64,000 nucleotides of DNA from Microtetraspora malaysiensis. Lineage in GTDB: Bacteria; Actinomycetota; Actinomycetes; Streptosporangiales; Streptosporangiaceae. The stretch covers positions 62,001 through 126,000 of the forward strand of contig NZ_BBYJ01000006.1 of NCBI RefSeq assembly GCF_001528665.1, written 5' to 3'. Shown here one piece after another: positions 26,341 to 34,616 of this stretch; within the stretch, counting starts at the first letter, position 1; each line of letters opens with the position of its first letter. The position numbers were made by a program, and so were the translations under genes. The notes beneath the pieces were generated by a model that saw only the letters and a list, made by a program, of their open reading frames with translations, did not search any database and was not told the origin of the DNA.

Positions 26341-28328
26341 GCCGCGCCGCGCGTCTGGGCATCGCCGCCGTCTGCGCGGCGGTCGTCGCGCTGGTGATCG
26401 CGATGGTGGCCGGAGGCGCGGCCAGCCCGCGCATCATCCCCGGGCTGCCCGACGAGGGCGCGTTCACCCGGTGGATGCTCCCGCTGTCCAAGCTCGCCAT
26501 GGACGGCGCGGGCCTCGTCACGATCGGCCTGCTCGTGATGAGCGTCGCGTTCCTCCCGAGCGACAAGGGAGTGCTCGGCAAGCCCGCCCAGGAATACGTC
26601 AAGGCCGCTTCCTGGTCGGCGCTGGTCTGGGCGGCCGCGGCCGCGGCCGCCCTCGTCTTCAACCTGTCCGACGCGCTCGGCATGCCGGTCGCGGACGTCC
26701 TCGGCGGCAACGAGCTGACCAGCTACGCCAGCCAGGTCCCGCAGGGCATCTCGCTCACGCTGGTCGTGCTCTTCGCGGTCGCCGTCGCGTTGTTCGCGCG
26801 CGGCGCGATCACCGTCGGCGCGGCGGCGGGGCTGCTGCTCTTCGCGGTGGCGACGCTGCTGCCGCCGGCGCTGACCGGCCACTCGTCCTCCTCGCCCAAC
26901 CACAGCCTCGCCACCACCTCGGTCGCCTTTCACGTGATCTTCCTGGCGCTGTGGGTGGGCGGCCTCGGCGTGCTGTGCGTGCACGCCTACCGCGGCGGCG
27001 ACCGGCTCGACGTCGCCGCCGCGCGCTTCTCCCGGATGGCCCTCTGGTGCTTCGCCGGCGTCGGGCTGTCCGGCGTCGCGAGCGTCCTCGCCCGGCTCGC
27101 GTCGGTCGAGGAGCTGTTCACCACGTCGTACGGCCTGCTGATCGTGGCCAAGACGGTGGCGTTCGCCGGGCTCGGCGTGATCGGCTGGTGGCACCGCGGC
27201 CGCACGGTGCCCGCGCTGGCCGCCGGGAAGCCCGGGGCGTTCCTGCGCCTCGCCCTCGGCGAGATCCTGCTCATGGCCGCGACGATCGGCCTGGCCGTCG
27301 CCCTCGCGCGCACCGCCCCGCCGGTGATCAAGGGGCCGATCGACCGCGCCTACGAGCTGCTCGGCTACCTCGTGCCGCCGCCGATCTCGGTGGGCAACCT
27401 GGTGACGCTGTGGTGGTTCGACCTGTTCTTCGCGATCGTCGCCGCCGCCCTCGCCGGCCTCTACGCGGCCGGTCTGGTACGGCTGGCCCGCCGGGGCGAC
27501 GCCTGGTCGCACGGCCGGACCGCCGCCTGGTTCCTCGGCGTCATCGTCCTCGTCATCGCCACCCAGAGCGGCGTCGCCAAGTACGCGCCGGTGCTGTTCA
27601 GCGTCCACATGTCCGAGCACATGGTGCTCGCCATGCTGGTGCCGATCCTGCTCGTGCTCGGCGCGCCCATCACCCTCGCGCTGCGTGCGCTCAAGCCCGC
27701 CGTACGACGCGGCGACCGGGGCCCCCGCGAGTGGCTGACCGTGCTCCTGCACAGCCGCTACGCCAGGTTCATCGCGCACCCCGCGATCGCGACCGCGATC
27801 TTCATCGTGTCGACGTACGCGCTGTACTTCACCCCGCTGTTCGCGGCGGCGATGGAGGAGCACCTCGGGCACATCGCGATGACGGTCCACTTCCTGGTGA
27901 GCGGCTGCCTGTTCTTCTGGGTGATCATCGGGGTGGACCCGGGGCCGCACCGGCTGCCCCACGTCGGCCGGTTGCTGCTGCTGTTCATCACCATGCCGTT
28001 CCACGCGTTCTTCGGCATCGCGCTGATGAGCATGACCACGATCCTCGCCCCCGAGTGGTACGGCCAGCTCGGCCGCACCTGGGGCGCGTCGTCGGTGTCA
28101 GACCAGCAGACCGGAGGGGCGATCGCCTGGGGGTTCGGCGAGATCCCGACCCTGATCGTGGTCCTCGCGCTGGCGCTGCAGTGGTGGCGGGCCGACGACC
28201 GGCAGGCCCGCCGCGCCGACCGCCGGGCCGAGCAGCGGGCCGCGAAGGTGGGCGGCACCGGCGACGCCGAAATGGACGCCTACAACGACTACCTCGCCAA
28301 GCTGAACAAGCGCGACACCGCCCAGTGA
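26337..28328 (+). CDS. CopD / CtaG fusion: copper import and cytochrome oxidase assembly
   Basis: The 663-residue membrane protein joins two domains. Residues about 1-340 are CopD-like, with eight or so helices and the His motifs GHSSSSPNHSLATTSVAFH. Residues about 365-640 are a Caa3-type CtaG domain with HMSEHMVLAMLVPILLVLGAP, MTVHFLVSGCLFFW and FHAFFGIALMSM. CopD moves copper across the membrane with CopC, and CtaG delivers copper to cytochrome c oxidase. The fusion is known from other actinobacteria. It overlaps copC by four bases. The pair is probably a copper supply route for respiration. Confidence 0.92.
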   Translation: MSRAARLGIAAVCAAVVALVIAMVAGGAASPRIIPGLPDEGAFTRWMLPLSKLAMDGAGLVTIGLLVMSVAFLPSDKGVLGKPAQEYVKAASWSALVWAAAAAAALVFNLSDALGMPVADVLGGNELTSYASQVPQGISLTLVVLFAVAVALFARGAITVGAAAGLLLFAVATLLPPALTGHSSSSPNHSLATTSVAFHVIFLALWVGGLGVLCVHAYRGGDRLDVAAARFSRMALWCFAGVGLSGVASVLARLASVEELFTTSYGLLIVAKTVAFAGLGVIGWWHRGRTVPALAAGKPGAFLRLALGEILLMAATIGLAVALARTAPPVIKGPIDRAYELLGYLVPPPISVGNLVTLWWFDLFFAIVAAALAGLYAAGLVRLARRGDAWSHGRTAAWFLGVIVLVIATQSGVAKYAPVLFSVHMSEHMVLAMLVPILLVLGAPITLALRALKPAVRRGDRGPREWLTVLLHSRYARFIAHPAIATAIFIVSTYALYFTPLFAAAMEEHLGHIAMTVHFLVSGCLFFWVIIGVDPGPHRLPHVGRLLLLFITMPFHAFFGIALMSMTTILAPEWYGQLGRTWGASSVSDQQTGGAIAWGFGEIPTLIVVLALALQWWRADDRQARRADRRAEQRAAKVGGTGDAEMDAYNDYLAKLNKRDTAQ

Positions 28329-28336
28329 GCGGCTCC

Positions 28337-28368
28337 GGACCCGCTCGCCGAAGAGACGCGAGCGGTCC
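28337..28368 (+). terminator. hairpin after the CopD/CtaG gene
   Basis: CCGCTCGC (28341-28348) pairs with GCGAGCGG (28358-28365) around a nine-base loop. Flanking GGA/TCC extends the stem with one bulge. It begins within 15 bases of the stop codon. The rest of the 323-base gap to the next gene shows only weak frames and no convincing gene. Confidence 0.55.
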
Positions 28369-28651
28369 GGCCGCTCGGCGTGGACGGCGTTCCGCTCGTC
28401 GTGCCGTACCGGCTGTTCACCGGAAAGGGCCGCCGGGACGGGCGGAGCGGAGTCGCGCGATGACCCGCCCGGCGACGCCGCCCGCGGGTACGGTGGAAGC
28501 GCGTGACCTGCCGGGCGGTGGGCATAACCGCAGGTGACGCCCGCCCCGGGAGCGGGGCGGGTCACGGTGGCGAACCTGTTCGAAGCCCGTGCCGCCGGCG
28601 TCCGCGTCGCCCGTCCGCCGGAAGGCGGCGCGACGATTGAGGAGGGGCGGG

Positions 28652-29068
28652 GTGGCGGAGGAACTGCGGATCCGGCCGAACGGCGATCTGGCCGCGGCCC
28701 TGGAGGGCTACCTCGCGGAGTGGTCCGGGCGCTGCGGCGTCGCCGTCGAGATCTGGGCGCTGCCTGCCGCGGCCGTGTCGCGGCGGGTCGCGCAGGTCGT
28801 GTACGCCACCTTCGTCGAGGCGCTGTCCAATGTCGAACGGCACAGCCGCGCGCGGCAGGTCTCCGTCGCCGTCACCGTCGGGAAGGCGGGCCTGCGAATG
28901 ACCGTGAGCGACGACGGAGCCGGGTTCGGCGTGGACGAGGTCGCACCCGGCTCGGGGCGGGGACTGGCCGCCATGCGGGCCCGCTTCGCCGAGGCCGGGG
29001 GCACGTTGACGATCAACAGTGTCCCCGGCGGCGGGACGACCGTCACCGGAGTGATCCGCTCCCGCTGA
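28652..29068 (+). CDS. orphan histidine-kinase-type ATPase domain
   Basis: The 138-residue protein is only an HATPase domain of the NarL-type kinase class. It has the N-box FVEALSNVERHSRARQVSVA, the G1 box VSDDGAGFG, the G2 region GSGRGLAAMRARFAEAGG, and the end motif SVPGGGTTVTGVI. There is no dimerisation/His domain and no membrane segment. The start is probably GTG 28652, preceded by GGAGGGG. The first residues correspond to the point just after a DHp domain in full kinases. It could be a remnant of a kinase, or a stand-alone ATPase acting in trans. The 5' flank holds no kinase N-terminal half. Confidence 0.7.
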   Translation: MAEELRIRPNGDLAAALEGYLAEWSGRCGVAVEIWALPAAAVSRRVAQVVYATFVEALSNVERHSRARQVSVAVTVGKAGLRMTVSDDGAGFGVDEVAPGSGRGLAAMRARFAEAGGTLTINSVPGGGTTVTGVIRSR

Positions 29069-29098
29069 CGCCCACCGGGCGACGCAGCGGGCGCGACC

Positions 29099-29947
29099 CT
29101 AGGGGAGCGTCAGGATCTCGTGGCCCGAGTCGGTGACCAGGATCGTGTGCTCGAACTGGGCCGTACGCTTGCGGTCTTTGGTCACGGCGGTCCAGTTGTC
29201 CGGCCAGATGTCGTAGTCGATCGTCCCCAGCGTGAGCATGGGCTCGATCGTGAACGTCATGCCGGGCACGAGCGTGACCGCGAGCGAGGGGTCGTCGTAG
29301 TGCGGAACGACCAGGCCGGAGTGGAACGACGTGCTGATGCCGTGACCGGTGAAGTCGCGGACGACGCCGTAGCCGAACCGCTTCGCGTACGCCTCGATCA
29401 CCCGGCCGACCACGTTGAGCTGGCGCCCGGGCGCGACCGCCCGGATCGCGCGCATGGTGGCCTCACGGGTGCGCTCGACCAGCAGCCGGGACTCCTCGTC
29501 CACCTCGCCGACGAGGTACGTCGCGTCGGTGTCCCCGTGGACGCCCCCGATGTACGCGGTGATGTCGACGTTGACGATGTCGCCGTCGTTCAGCACCGTG
29601 TCGTCGGGGATGCCGTGGCAGATCACCTCGTTGATCGAGGTGCACAGCGACTTGGGATATCCGCGGTAGCCCAGGGTCGAGGGGTAGGCGTCGTGGTCGC
29701 AGAGGAACTCGTGGCCGATACGGTCGAGCTCGTCGGTGGTGACACCGGGCGCGACGTGCCGGCCGACCTCCTCGAGGGCCTGGGCGGCGATCCGGCCCGC
29801 GATCCGCATCTTCTCGATCGTCTCCGGCGTCTGGACGTCGGTGGCGCCCTTCTTCGGGGCGGCCTTCCCCACGTACTCCGGGCGTTCGATGTGGGCGGGG
29901 ACCTTACGCATGGGCGACACTCGCCCTGGCCGGAGGAGTGTTGTCAT
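29099..29947 (-). CDS. map: methionine aminopeptidase, type I
   Basis: The 282-residue enzyme removes the initiator methionine from new proteins. Its metal ligands are visible: Asp pair in [20 protein letters not shown], His in [11 protein letters not shown], Glu in [10 protein letters not shown], and Glu in QFEHTILV. The N-terminal extension [12 protein letters not shown] followed by IERPEYVGK matches the actinobacterial type Ic form, which places the start at ATG 29947 and not at the internal ATG 29911. A TAGACT sequence ten bases upstream may be the -10 of a nearly leaderless transcript. The gene is divergent from a 58-residue protein that commonly sits beside it. Confidence 0.94.
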   Translation of the reverse strand: MTTLLRPGRVSPMRKVPAHIERPEYVGKAAPKKGATDVQTPETIEKMRIAGRIAAQALEEVGRHVAPGVTTDELDRIGHEFLCDHDAYPSTLGYRGYPKSLCTSINEVICHGIPDDTVLNDGDIVNVDITAYIGGVHGDTDATYLVGEVDEESRLLVERTREATMRAIRAVAPGRQLNVVGRVIEAYAKRFGYGVVRDFTGHGISTSFHSGLVVPHYDDPSLAVTLVPGMTFTIEPMLTLGTIDYDIWPDNWTAVTKDRKRTAQFEHTILVTDSGHEILTLP

Positions 29948-29989
29948 GCGGCCAAGTCTAGATGCGGTCTGGAGGGGGAGGATTAGCCC

Positions 29990-30166
29990 GTGAGCGGTCA
30001 ATGGTGGTTCTGTCTGAAACACATGCGCGTCGAGCCGGAGAAGGGCTGTCCCGACAAGGATCGGATGGGTCCGTACGCGACGGAGGCGGAGGCGGCGCAC
30101 GCGCTGCAGACCGCCTCCGATCGGAACGAGGCGTGGCAGGTCCAGGACGAGGAATGGGACGAGTAG
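29990..30166 (+). CDS. 58-residue conserved protein next to map
   Basis: This small protein starts at GTG 29990 behind a strong GGGGGAGG site. Its sequence, [16 protein letters not shown] then [17 protein letters not shown] and ending QVQDEEWDE, matches a family of short actinobacterial proteins commonly encoded divergently from methionine aminopeptidase. The two cysteines, the His in CLKHMRVE and the short helix with Ala/Glu repeats suggest a small SPOR-like or zinc-binding fold. The role is unknown. The conserved pairing with map suggests a link to translation or N-terminal processing. Confidence 0.8.
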   Translation: MSGQWWFCLKHMRVEPEKGCPDKDRMGPYATEAEAAHALQTASDRNEAWQVQDEEWDE

Positions 30167-30237
30167 CGCCTTGACCTGATATTGGGGGACACGCCCGCCG
30201 GTGGCCTGCGAAGCTGGCCTAGGGCGGGAGGTGACTC

Positions 30238-30681
30238 ATGATGGACCTCGGCGAGCCGGGAGCCCTGAGCGGCGTGGACGAACGCGCCCGTCGCCTGTCC
30301 GGTCCGGAGCGCAGGGTCGCGGCACTGCTGGCGGCCGAGGGGCATCGTGTCGTCGCCGTGGCCCCCGTCAGCGAGCGGCGTCCCGGCGTCCCGTCTCGGG
30401 CCAGCCGTCCGGATGCCCTCGTGGACGGGCGGCCCACGGACTTCGCCGTGCTCACCGAAGGTGACACCGGCGTCGCGGTCACGATGGCGCTGAGCCGCGC
30501 CGCCCGCCACGCGGACCGGGCCGTGATCGACGCCCGCGGCACCGGGCTGGGCCGCGCCGCCGCCGAGGCGGGCGTCCGCTGGTTCACCGCCGTCCCGCAC
30601 AGCAACGTGCTGCGCGGGTGGCGGGTCATCGGCGACGGCTACGACCTCACTCACGAGAACGACCACGACGCGAGAGCGTAG
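30238..30681 (+). CDS. small protein resembling the CdiA C-terminal tRNase fold
   Basis: The 147-residue protein has GGAGGT seven bases before its ATG. The central part reads RRVAALLAAEGHRVVAV, then RPDALVDGRPTDFAVL, then LSRAARHADRAVIDARGTGL. This order, with a PDxxVDGxxxDF motif and a later hydrophobic strand preceded by ARHADRAV, recalls the CdiA C-terminal tRNA nuclease domain. The usual catalytic Lys after DF is not evident, so activity is doubtful. No immunity gene or secretion domain is attached. A plain conserved actinobacterial hypothetical protein is the alternative. The gene lies between the map locus and a SIS-like gene on the other strand. Confidence 0.55.
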   Translation: MMDLGEPGALSGVDERARRLSGPERRVAALLAAEGHRVVAVAPVSERRPGVPSRASRPDALVDGRPTDFAVLTEGDTGVAVTMALSRAARHADRAVIDARGTGLGRAAAEAGVRWFTAVPHSNVLRGWRVIGDGYDLTHENDHDARA

Positions 30682-30748
30682 GAATCGCGGGCGGCCGGCC
30701 GCACCGGCGTCGCGGTGCCCCCGGTGTCCGGCGCCCCGTGTGCGCGCG

Positions 30749-31327
30749 TCAGTCGGTAACGCGCGGCCCGCTGACCCGGTCCACGAGGCGGGCCAGGCGC
30801 TCACGCAGGCTGAGCCGCCGGACGTCGCCCGCCGCGCTGCTCACCAGGTGCTGGGCGCCGTCGAAGCTGAGCGGGCCGTCCAGGCGCGGGATGGCCAGCG
30901 CGTCGTGGGCCAGCGACTCCAGGGAGGGGTCGCCGCCGTCGAGGGCGAGGATCGTGGCCCCGGTCCGCCGTGCGTCGTCGACGCGTTCCAGCAGCGGCAC
31001 GGGGGCCTGCTCCTCGGCGACCACGAAGAGCGTCTCTCCGCGCCGGGCCTCGCGCAGCCGGTCGAGCCCGACCCGCAGGTGGGTGGGCGCGTTCGCGGGC
31101 GGTGACCAGCGCAGCAGGGTCGGGGTGAGCTGGGAGAGTCCGGACAGCCGCGCCTCGTCCGACAGGTGGGCGGTCAGGTGCCAGGGTTCGTCGTCGGGTG
31201 TCCCCACCAGGAGCAGCCCTCCGGGAGACCGGGTCGTACGCAGCGCCCGTCCCAGCTCTCGGGTGCGCTCCAGCCAGTCGGTCGAGGCGAGCACCTCGCG
31301 GAGGAGGCTCACCGAGTCAGCATCCAT
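30749..31327 (-). CDS. SIS-like domain protein
   Basis: The 192-residue protein begins MDADSVSLLREVLASTDWLE and shows a Rossmann-like order: GLLLVGTPDD early, TLFVVAEEQAP in the middle, then ERVDDARRTGATILALDGGDP and SLESLAHDALAIP. The latter resembles the SIS domain of phosphosugar isomerases (strand, helix, GA-strand, then a terminal helix before aD..l.ip). No full active site is apparent, so it may be a regulatory sugar-phosphate-binding protein. I chose ATG 31327; the frame continues upstream through the tandem repeat region, which is not part of the protein. The divergent neighbour is an F420-linked reductase. Confidence 0.7.
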   Translation of the reverse strand: MDADSVSLLREVLASTDWLERTRELGRALRTTRSPGGLLLVGTPDDEPWHLTAHLSDEARLSGLSQLTPTLLRWSPPANAPTHLRVGLDRLREARRGETLFVVAEEQAPVPLLERVDDARRTGATILALDGGDPSLESLAHDALAIPRLDGPLSFDGAQHLVSSAAGDVRRLSLRERLARLVDRVSGPRVTD

Positions 31328-31408
31328 GCGCCCCATCGTGCCTGACATGTCCGCGCGCGGTCCGGCGAATGTCGCTCCTGACCCGCCGGGACACCCCGCC
31401 GTCGCCAT

Positions 31409-31466
31409 ACGTGATGTCTGCCACACGTGATGTCTGCCACACGTGATGTCTGCCACACGTGATGTC
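31409..31466. repeat. 16-bp tandem repeat array (iteron-like)
   Basis: Four copies of ACGTGATGTC occur at 31409, 31425, 31441 and 31457. The first three copies carry the full 16-bp unit ACGTGATGTCTGCCAC without mismatches. The array lies in the divergent region between the SIS-like gene and the F420 reductase gene. The repeat core CACGTG is palindromic. Confidence 0.9.
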
Positions 31467-31568
31467 GCTCTTCAGCCACGGGGAACCCCGGAGCGTGGCC
31501 GCCCGGCCGGTACGGCAGGCGCCGCCCCAGGCGGTGGCGTGCCTGCGGCGCCCTGGCATGATCTGCCT

Positions 31569-32234
31569 ATGGCTGAGCTGAAAGACCTTCCGGACGTTTC
31601 CGGCCTCTCCATCGGCATCCTCGGCGGCACCGGCGACCAGGGCAAGGGCCTGGCGCGCAGGTTCGCCCTCGCCGGGCACACCGTGCTGATCGGCTCGCGC
31701 AACATCGAGCGCGCCCGCGAGGCCGCCGAGAGCATCGGCGTACGCGGCGCAGAGAACGCCGTCGTCGCCGCCGAGGCGGACATCGTGATCGTGGCCGTGC
31801 CGTGGGAAGGACACAAGGCGACCCTGGAGTCCCTGCGCGGCGAGCTGGCCGGGAAGATCGTCGTCGACTGCGTGAACCCGCTCGGGTTCGACAAGCAGGG
31901 CCCGTACGCGCTGCCGGTAGAGGAGGGCAGCGCGGCCCAGCAGGCGGCGGCCGTCCTTCCGGACAGCCGCGTCGTCGCGGCGTTCCACCACGTGTCCGCG
32001 GTCATCCTGCTCGATCCGGAGGTGGCCGAGGTCGGCCTGGACGTCCTCGTTCTCGGCGACGACCGGGAGGCCACGGACATCGTCCAGGCGCTCGCGTCGC
32101 GCATCTCGGGAATGCGGGGCATCTACGGCGGACGGCTGCGCAACGCGGGCCAGGTCGAGGCGCTGACCGCCAACCTGATCGCGATCAACCGCCGGTACAA
32201 GGCCCACGCCGGGTTCCGGGTCACCGACGTCTGA
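31569..32234 (+). CDS. NADPH-dependent F420 reductase
   Basis: The 221-residue enzyme moves hydride between NADPH and coenzyme F420. It begins MAELKDLPDVSGLSIGILGGTGDQGKGLA, where GGTGDQGKGLA is the family nucleotide-binding loop, followed by GSRNIERAREAAE, which recognises the NADP phosphate. Further landmarks are DIVIVAVPWEG, VDCVNPLGF, AAFHHVSA and the C-terminal GRLRNAGQVEALTANLI. The start is ATG 31569. It has no strong ribosome binding site. The four 16-bp repeats upstream may bind a regulator. Presence of this enzyme fits an F420-using actinomycete. Confidence 0.9.
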   Translation: MAELKDLPDVSGLSIGILGGTGDQGKGLARRFALAGHTVLIGSRNIERAREAAESIGVRGAENAVVAAEADIVIVAVPWEGHKATLESLRGELAGKIVVDCVNPLGFDKQGPYALPVEEGSAAQQAAAVLPDSRVVAAFHHVSAVILLDPEVAEVGLDVLVLGDDREATDIVQALASRISGMRGIYGGRLRNAGQVEALTANLIAINRRYKAHAGFRVTDV

Positions 32235-32342
32235 CGCGGTCCGGGGCGCGGGAGGCACGGCGTCGTCCGACGGCGGTCACCCGCGCTCAGGCTGTCAGCG
32301 AGAGTGGCGGCTGATTTCTGACGCTTTGTACGGGTTTATGGC

Positions 32343-32369
32343 GGCCCCTGGATCTGACATCCGGGGGCC
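32343..32369 (+). promoter_or_regulatory. strong hairpin in the leader of the trans-sulfuration gene
   Basis: GGCCCCTGGAT (32343-32353) pairs with ATCCGGGGGCC (32359-32369) around CTGAC, with one wobble pair, 21 bases before the ATG at 32391. It may terminate the upstream transcript or act in the leader. It does not match SAM riboswitch landmarks. Confidence 0.5.
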
Positions 32370-32390
32370 GGCCGGGTAATCCTTGTGGGC

Positions 32391-33560
32391 ATGACCCTGC
32401 GCCCGGAGACGCGAGCCGTCCACCTGCCCCGACCCGATCTGAACGGCAGCACGCCGATCACGATCCCCATCTACCAGACGTCGGGCTTCGCGTTCGACAG
32501 CCCGGAGGTCTTCGCCGACGGGATGGGGCGCCCGGACGGCGCCTTCGTCTACGGGCGGCTCTCCAACCCCACCGTGCGCGCGCTGGAGGAGGCCGTCGCC
32601 GGACTGGAGGGCGGACAGGCGGCCGTGGCCACCGGCTCCGGCATGGGGGCCATCAACTCGGTGCTGCTCGCGCTGCTGAGCCCGGGCGACCACGTGATCG
32701 CCCAGCGCCCGCTGTACGGCGGCACCGCCCACATGCTGGCCGACCTGACCGCGCGGTTCGGCGTCGAGGTGACGTACGTCCACGAGGCGGACCCGGCGGC
32801 GGTGCGCGCGGCCGCGCGGCCGGAGACGAAGCTGCTCTACCTGGAGACGATCGCCAACCCGATGACCCAGGTCGCCGACCTGCCCGGGATGGCGTCCGCC
32901 GCGCGCGAGGCGGGGGTGCTGACCGTCGTGGACAACACGTTCGCCTCACCCGTCCTGTGCCGGCCGATCGAGCACGGGGCGGACGTGGTGGTGCACTCCA
33001 CCACGAAGTACCTCTCCGGCCACACCGACGTCCTCGGCGGCGTCGCGGTCTTCGCCTCCGCCGAGCTGCATCGCAAGGTCTGGTCGTACGCGATCGAGCT
33101 GGGCGCCACGGCGGACCCGTTCGCCGCCTGGCTCACCCTGCGCGGCATCCAGACCCTGCCGCTGCGCATGGAGCGCCACTGCGCCAACACGCGCCTGCTG
33201 GCCACCCGCCTCGCCGAGCACCCCGCCGTGGCGGCCGTGCACTGGCCCGGCCTGCCGTCGCACCCGTCGTACGACGTGGCGGCCAAGCTGCTGCCGGACT
33301 TCGGCGGGGTGTTCTCGTTCGACCTGCACGGGGGCCGCGCGGCCGGCGAGGCGTTCATGAGCTCCGTACGGCTCGCGCTGCTCGCGCCCTCGCTCGGCGG
33401 CGTCGAGACGCTGATCCTGCACCCGGCCACGACGTCGCACCGGTCGCTCGACGCGGCCGGGCTGGCCGCCGCGGGGATCGGCGAGGGGACGGTCCGGGTG
33501 TCCGTCGGCATCGAGCACCCGGAAGACCTGTGGGCCGACTTCGCGCAGGCGCTCGGCTGA
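32391..33560 (+). CDS. trans-sulfuration family PLP enzyme (cystathionine gamma-synthase / methionine gamma-lyase type)
   Basis: The 389-residue protein has the family landmarks IPIYQTSGFAF, YGRLSNPTVRALEEAVA, the Gly loop TGSGMGAINSV, RPLYGGTAHM, VVDNTFASPVL, the PLP lysine at residue 206 (HSTTKYLSGHTDV), and a C-terminal VETLILHPATTSHRSL. It may make cystathionine from activated homoserine or degrade sulfur amino acids. The SxGxxE region does not settle which. GTG 32385 is an alternative start. A hairpin lies just upstream. The downstream panB gene is convergent and separated by a strong bidirectional hairpin. Confidence 0.9.
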   Translation: MTLRPETRAVHLPRPDLNGSTPITIPIYQTSGFAFDSPEVFADGMGRPDGAFVYGRLSNPTVRALEEAVAGLEGGQAAVATGSGMGAINSVLLALLSPGDHVIAQRPLYGGTAHMLADLTARFGVEVTYVHEADPAAVRAAARPETKLLYLETIANPMTQVADLPGMASAAREAGVLTVVDNTFASPVLCRPIEHGADVVVHSTTKYLSGHTDVLGGVAVFASAELHRKVWSYAIELGATADPFAAWLTLRGIQTLPLRMERHCANTRLLATRLAEHPAVAAVHWPGLPSHPSYDVAAKLLPDFGGVFSFDLHGGRAAGEAFMSSVRLALLAPSLGGVETLILHPATTSHRSLDAAGLAAAGIGEGTVRVSVGIEHPEDLWADFAQALG

Positions 33561-33579
33561 CGCCGTTCACCGGCGGACC

Positions 33580-33602
33580 CGGCCCCGCGGGACACGGGGC
33601 CG
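33580..33602. terminator. bidirectional hairpin between convergent genes
   Basis: CGGCCCCG (33580-33587) pairs with CGGGGCCG (33595-33602) around seven bases, between the end of the trans-sulfuration gene and the end of panB. Confidence 0.6.
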
Positions 33603-33616
33603 ATCCGCGGTCGCGG

Positions 33617-34459
33617 TCAGTGGTAGCTGTGCTCGGGGGCGGGGAAGACGCCGGAGACGACCTCGTCGGCGTACGCCCGGACGGCCTGGCTCATCTCGCC
33701 CGCGAGGTCGAAGTACTTCTTCACGAACTTCGCCGGGCGCGGGGTGAGACCCATCAGGTCCTGCCAGACGAGGACCTGGGCGTCGGTGCCCCCGCCCGCT
33801 CCGATGCCGATGGTGGGGATGCTCAGTGACGCGGTCACCCGCTCCGCCAGCTCGGCCGGGACGCACTCCAGCACGACGGCGAACGCGCCGGCGTGCTCAA
33901 GGGCCTTGGCGTCGGCCATCAGCTCGTCGCCCGACTGGCCCCGGCCCTGAACGCGGTAGCCGCCGAGGACGTTCACCGACTGCGGGGTCAGGCCGATGTG
34001 CGCCATGACCGGCACGCCGGCCGACACGAGCATCTCGGCCTGCGACAGCACGCGACGGCCGCCCTCCAGCTTCACGGCGTGGGCCCCGGCCTCCTTCATG
34101 AACCGGGCCGCCGTCTCCAGCGCCTGCTGCGGCGACGCCTGGTAGGACGCGAACGGCAGGTCGGCGACCACCATCGCGCGGCTGGAGCCGCGTACCACGG
34201 CGGCGGTGAGCGGAATGAGGTCGTCGACCGTGACCGGCAAGGTCGAGTCGTACCCGTAGACGACCATCGCGGCCGAGTCGCCGACGAGCAGGACGGGGAT
34301 GCCCGCCTCGTCGAAGATCTTCGCCGTCATCGCGTCGTACGCGGTGACCATCGGCCACTTCTCGTGGCGTTCCTTCGCTGCCGCGAGATCGCGGACGGTC
34401 ACCCTGCGCCCCGACGTGCCGCCGTAAAGAGCGGTGGGTGCAGCGGAAACAGAGGACAT
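33617..34459 (-). CDS. panB: 3-methyl-2-oxobutanoate hydroxymethyltransferase
   Basis: The 280-residue enzyme makes ketopantoate, the first dedicated step toward pantothenate and CoA, using methylene-tetrahydrofolate. The conserved core is seen: [82 protein letters not shown] and [24 protein letters not shown] precedes the ATG. Its neighbourhood (panB, nadE, glnA2, glnE within 30 kb) is the known actinobacterial arrangement and supports a core chromosomal location. Confidence 0.96.
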   Translation of the reverse strand: MSSVSAAPTALYGGTSGRRVTVRDLAAAKERHEKWPMVTAYDAMTAKIFDEAGIPVLLVGDSAAMVVYGYDSTLPVTVDDLIPLTAAVVRGSSRAMVVADLPFASYQASPQQALETAARFMKEAGAHAVKLEGGRRVLSQAEMLVSAGVPVMAHIGLTPQSVNVLGGYRVQGRGQSGDELMADAKALEHAGAFAVVLECVPAELAERVTASLSIPTIGIGAGGGTDAQVLVWQDLMGLTPRPAKFVKKYFDLAGEMSQAVRAYADEVVSGVFPAPEHSYH

Positions 34460-34616
34460 GGCTACCTCCAGGTCTCGTGGCGCCCCTGTGGCGTCCCCGG
34501 ACAGTCAGATCATCGCATGGTGCCCGCAAATAGAACACCCGAAGGGTGGACCGTAATCCGGTGGAAATCCTGTCGGTGCGGCACGGCACAATGCCTTCCC
34601 GGAGGTACGCACCAAA

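Noticed and set aside
28370-28540. coding-like stretch after the CopD/CtaG terminator
   Set aside because: Fragments such as VDGVPLVVPYRLFTG look protein-like, but there is no start, no family match and a stop soon after.
31409-31466. CRISPR-like look of the repeat array
   Set aside because: The 16-bp units abut directly with no spacers.
32343-32369. SAM riboswitch upstream of the trans-sulfuration gene
   Set aside because: Only one simple hairpin is present; the multi-helix core of SAM-I or SAM-IV riboswitches is not seen.
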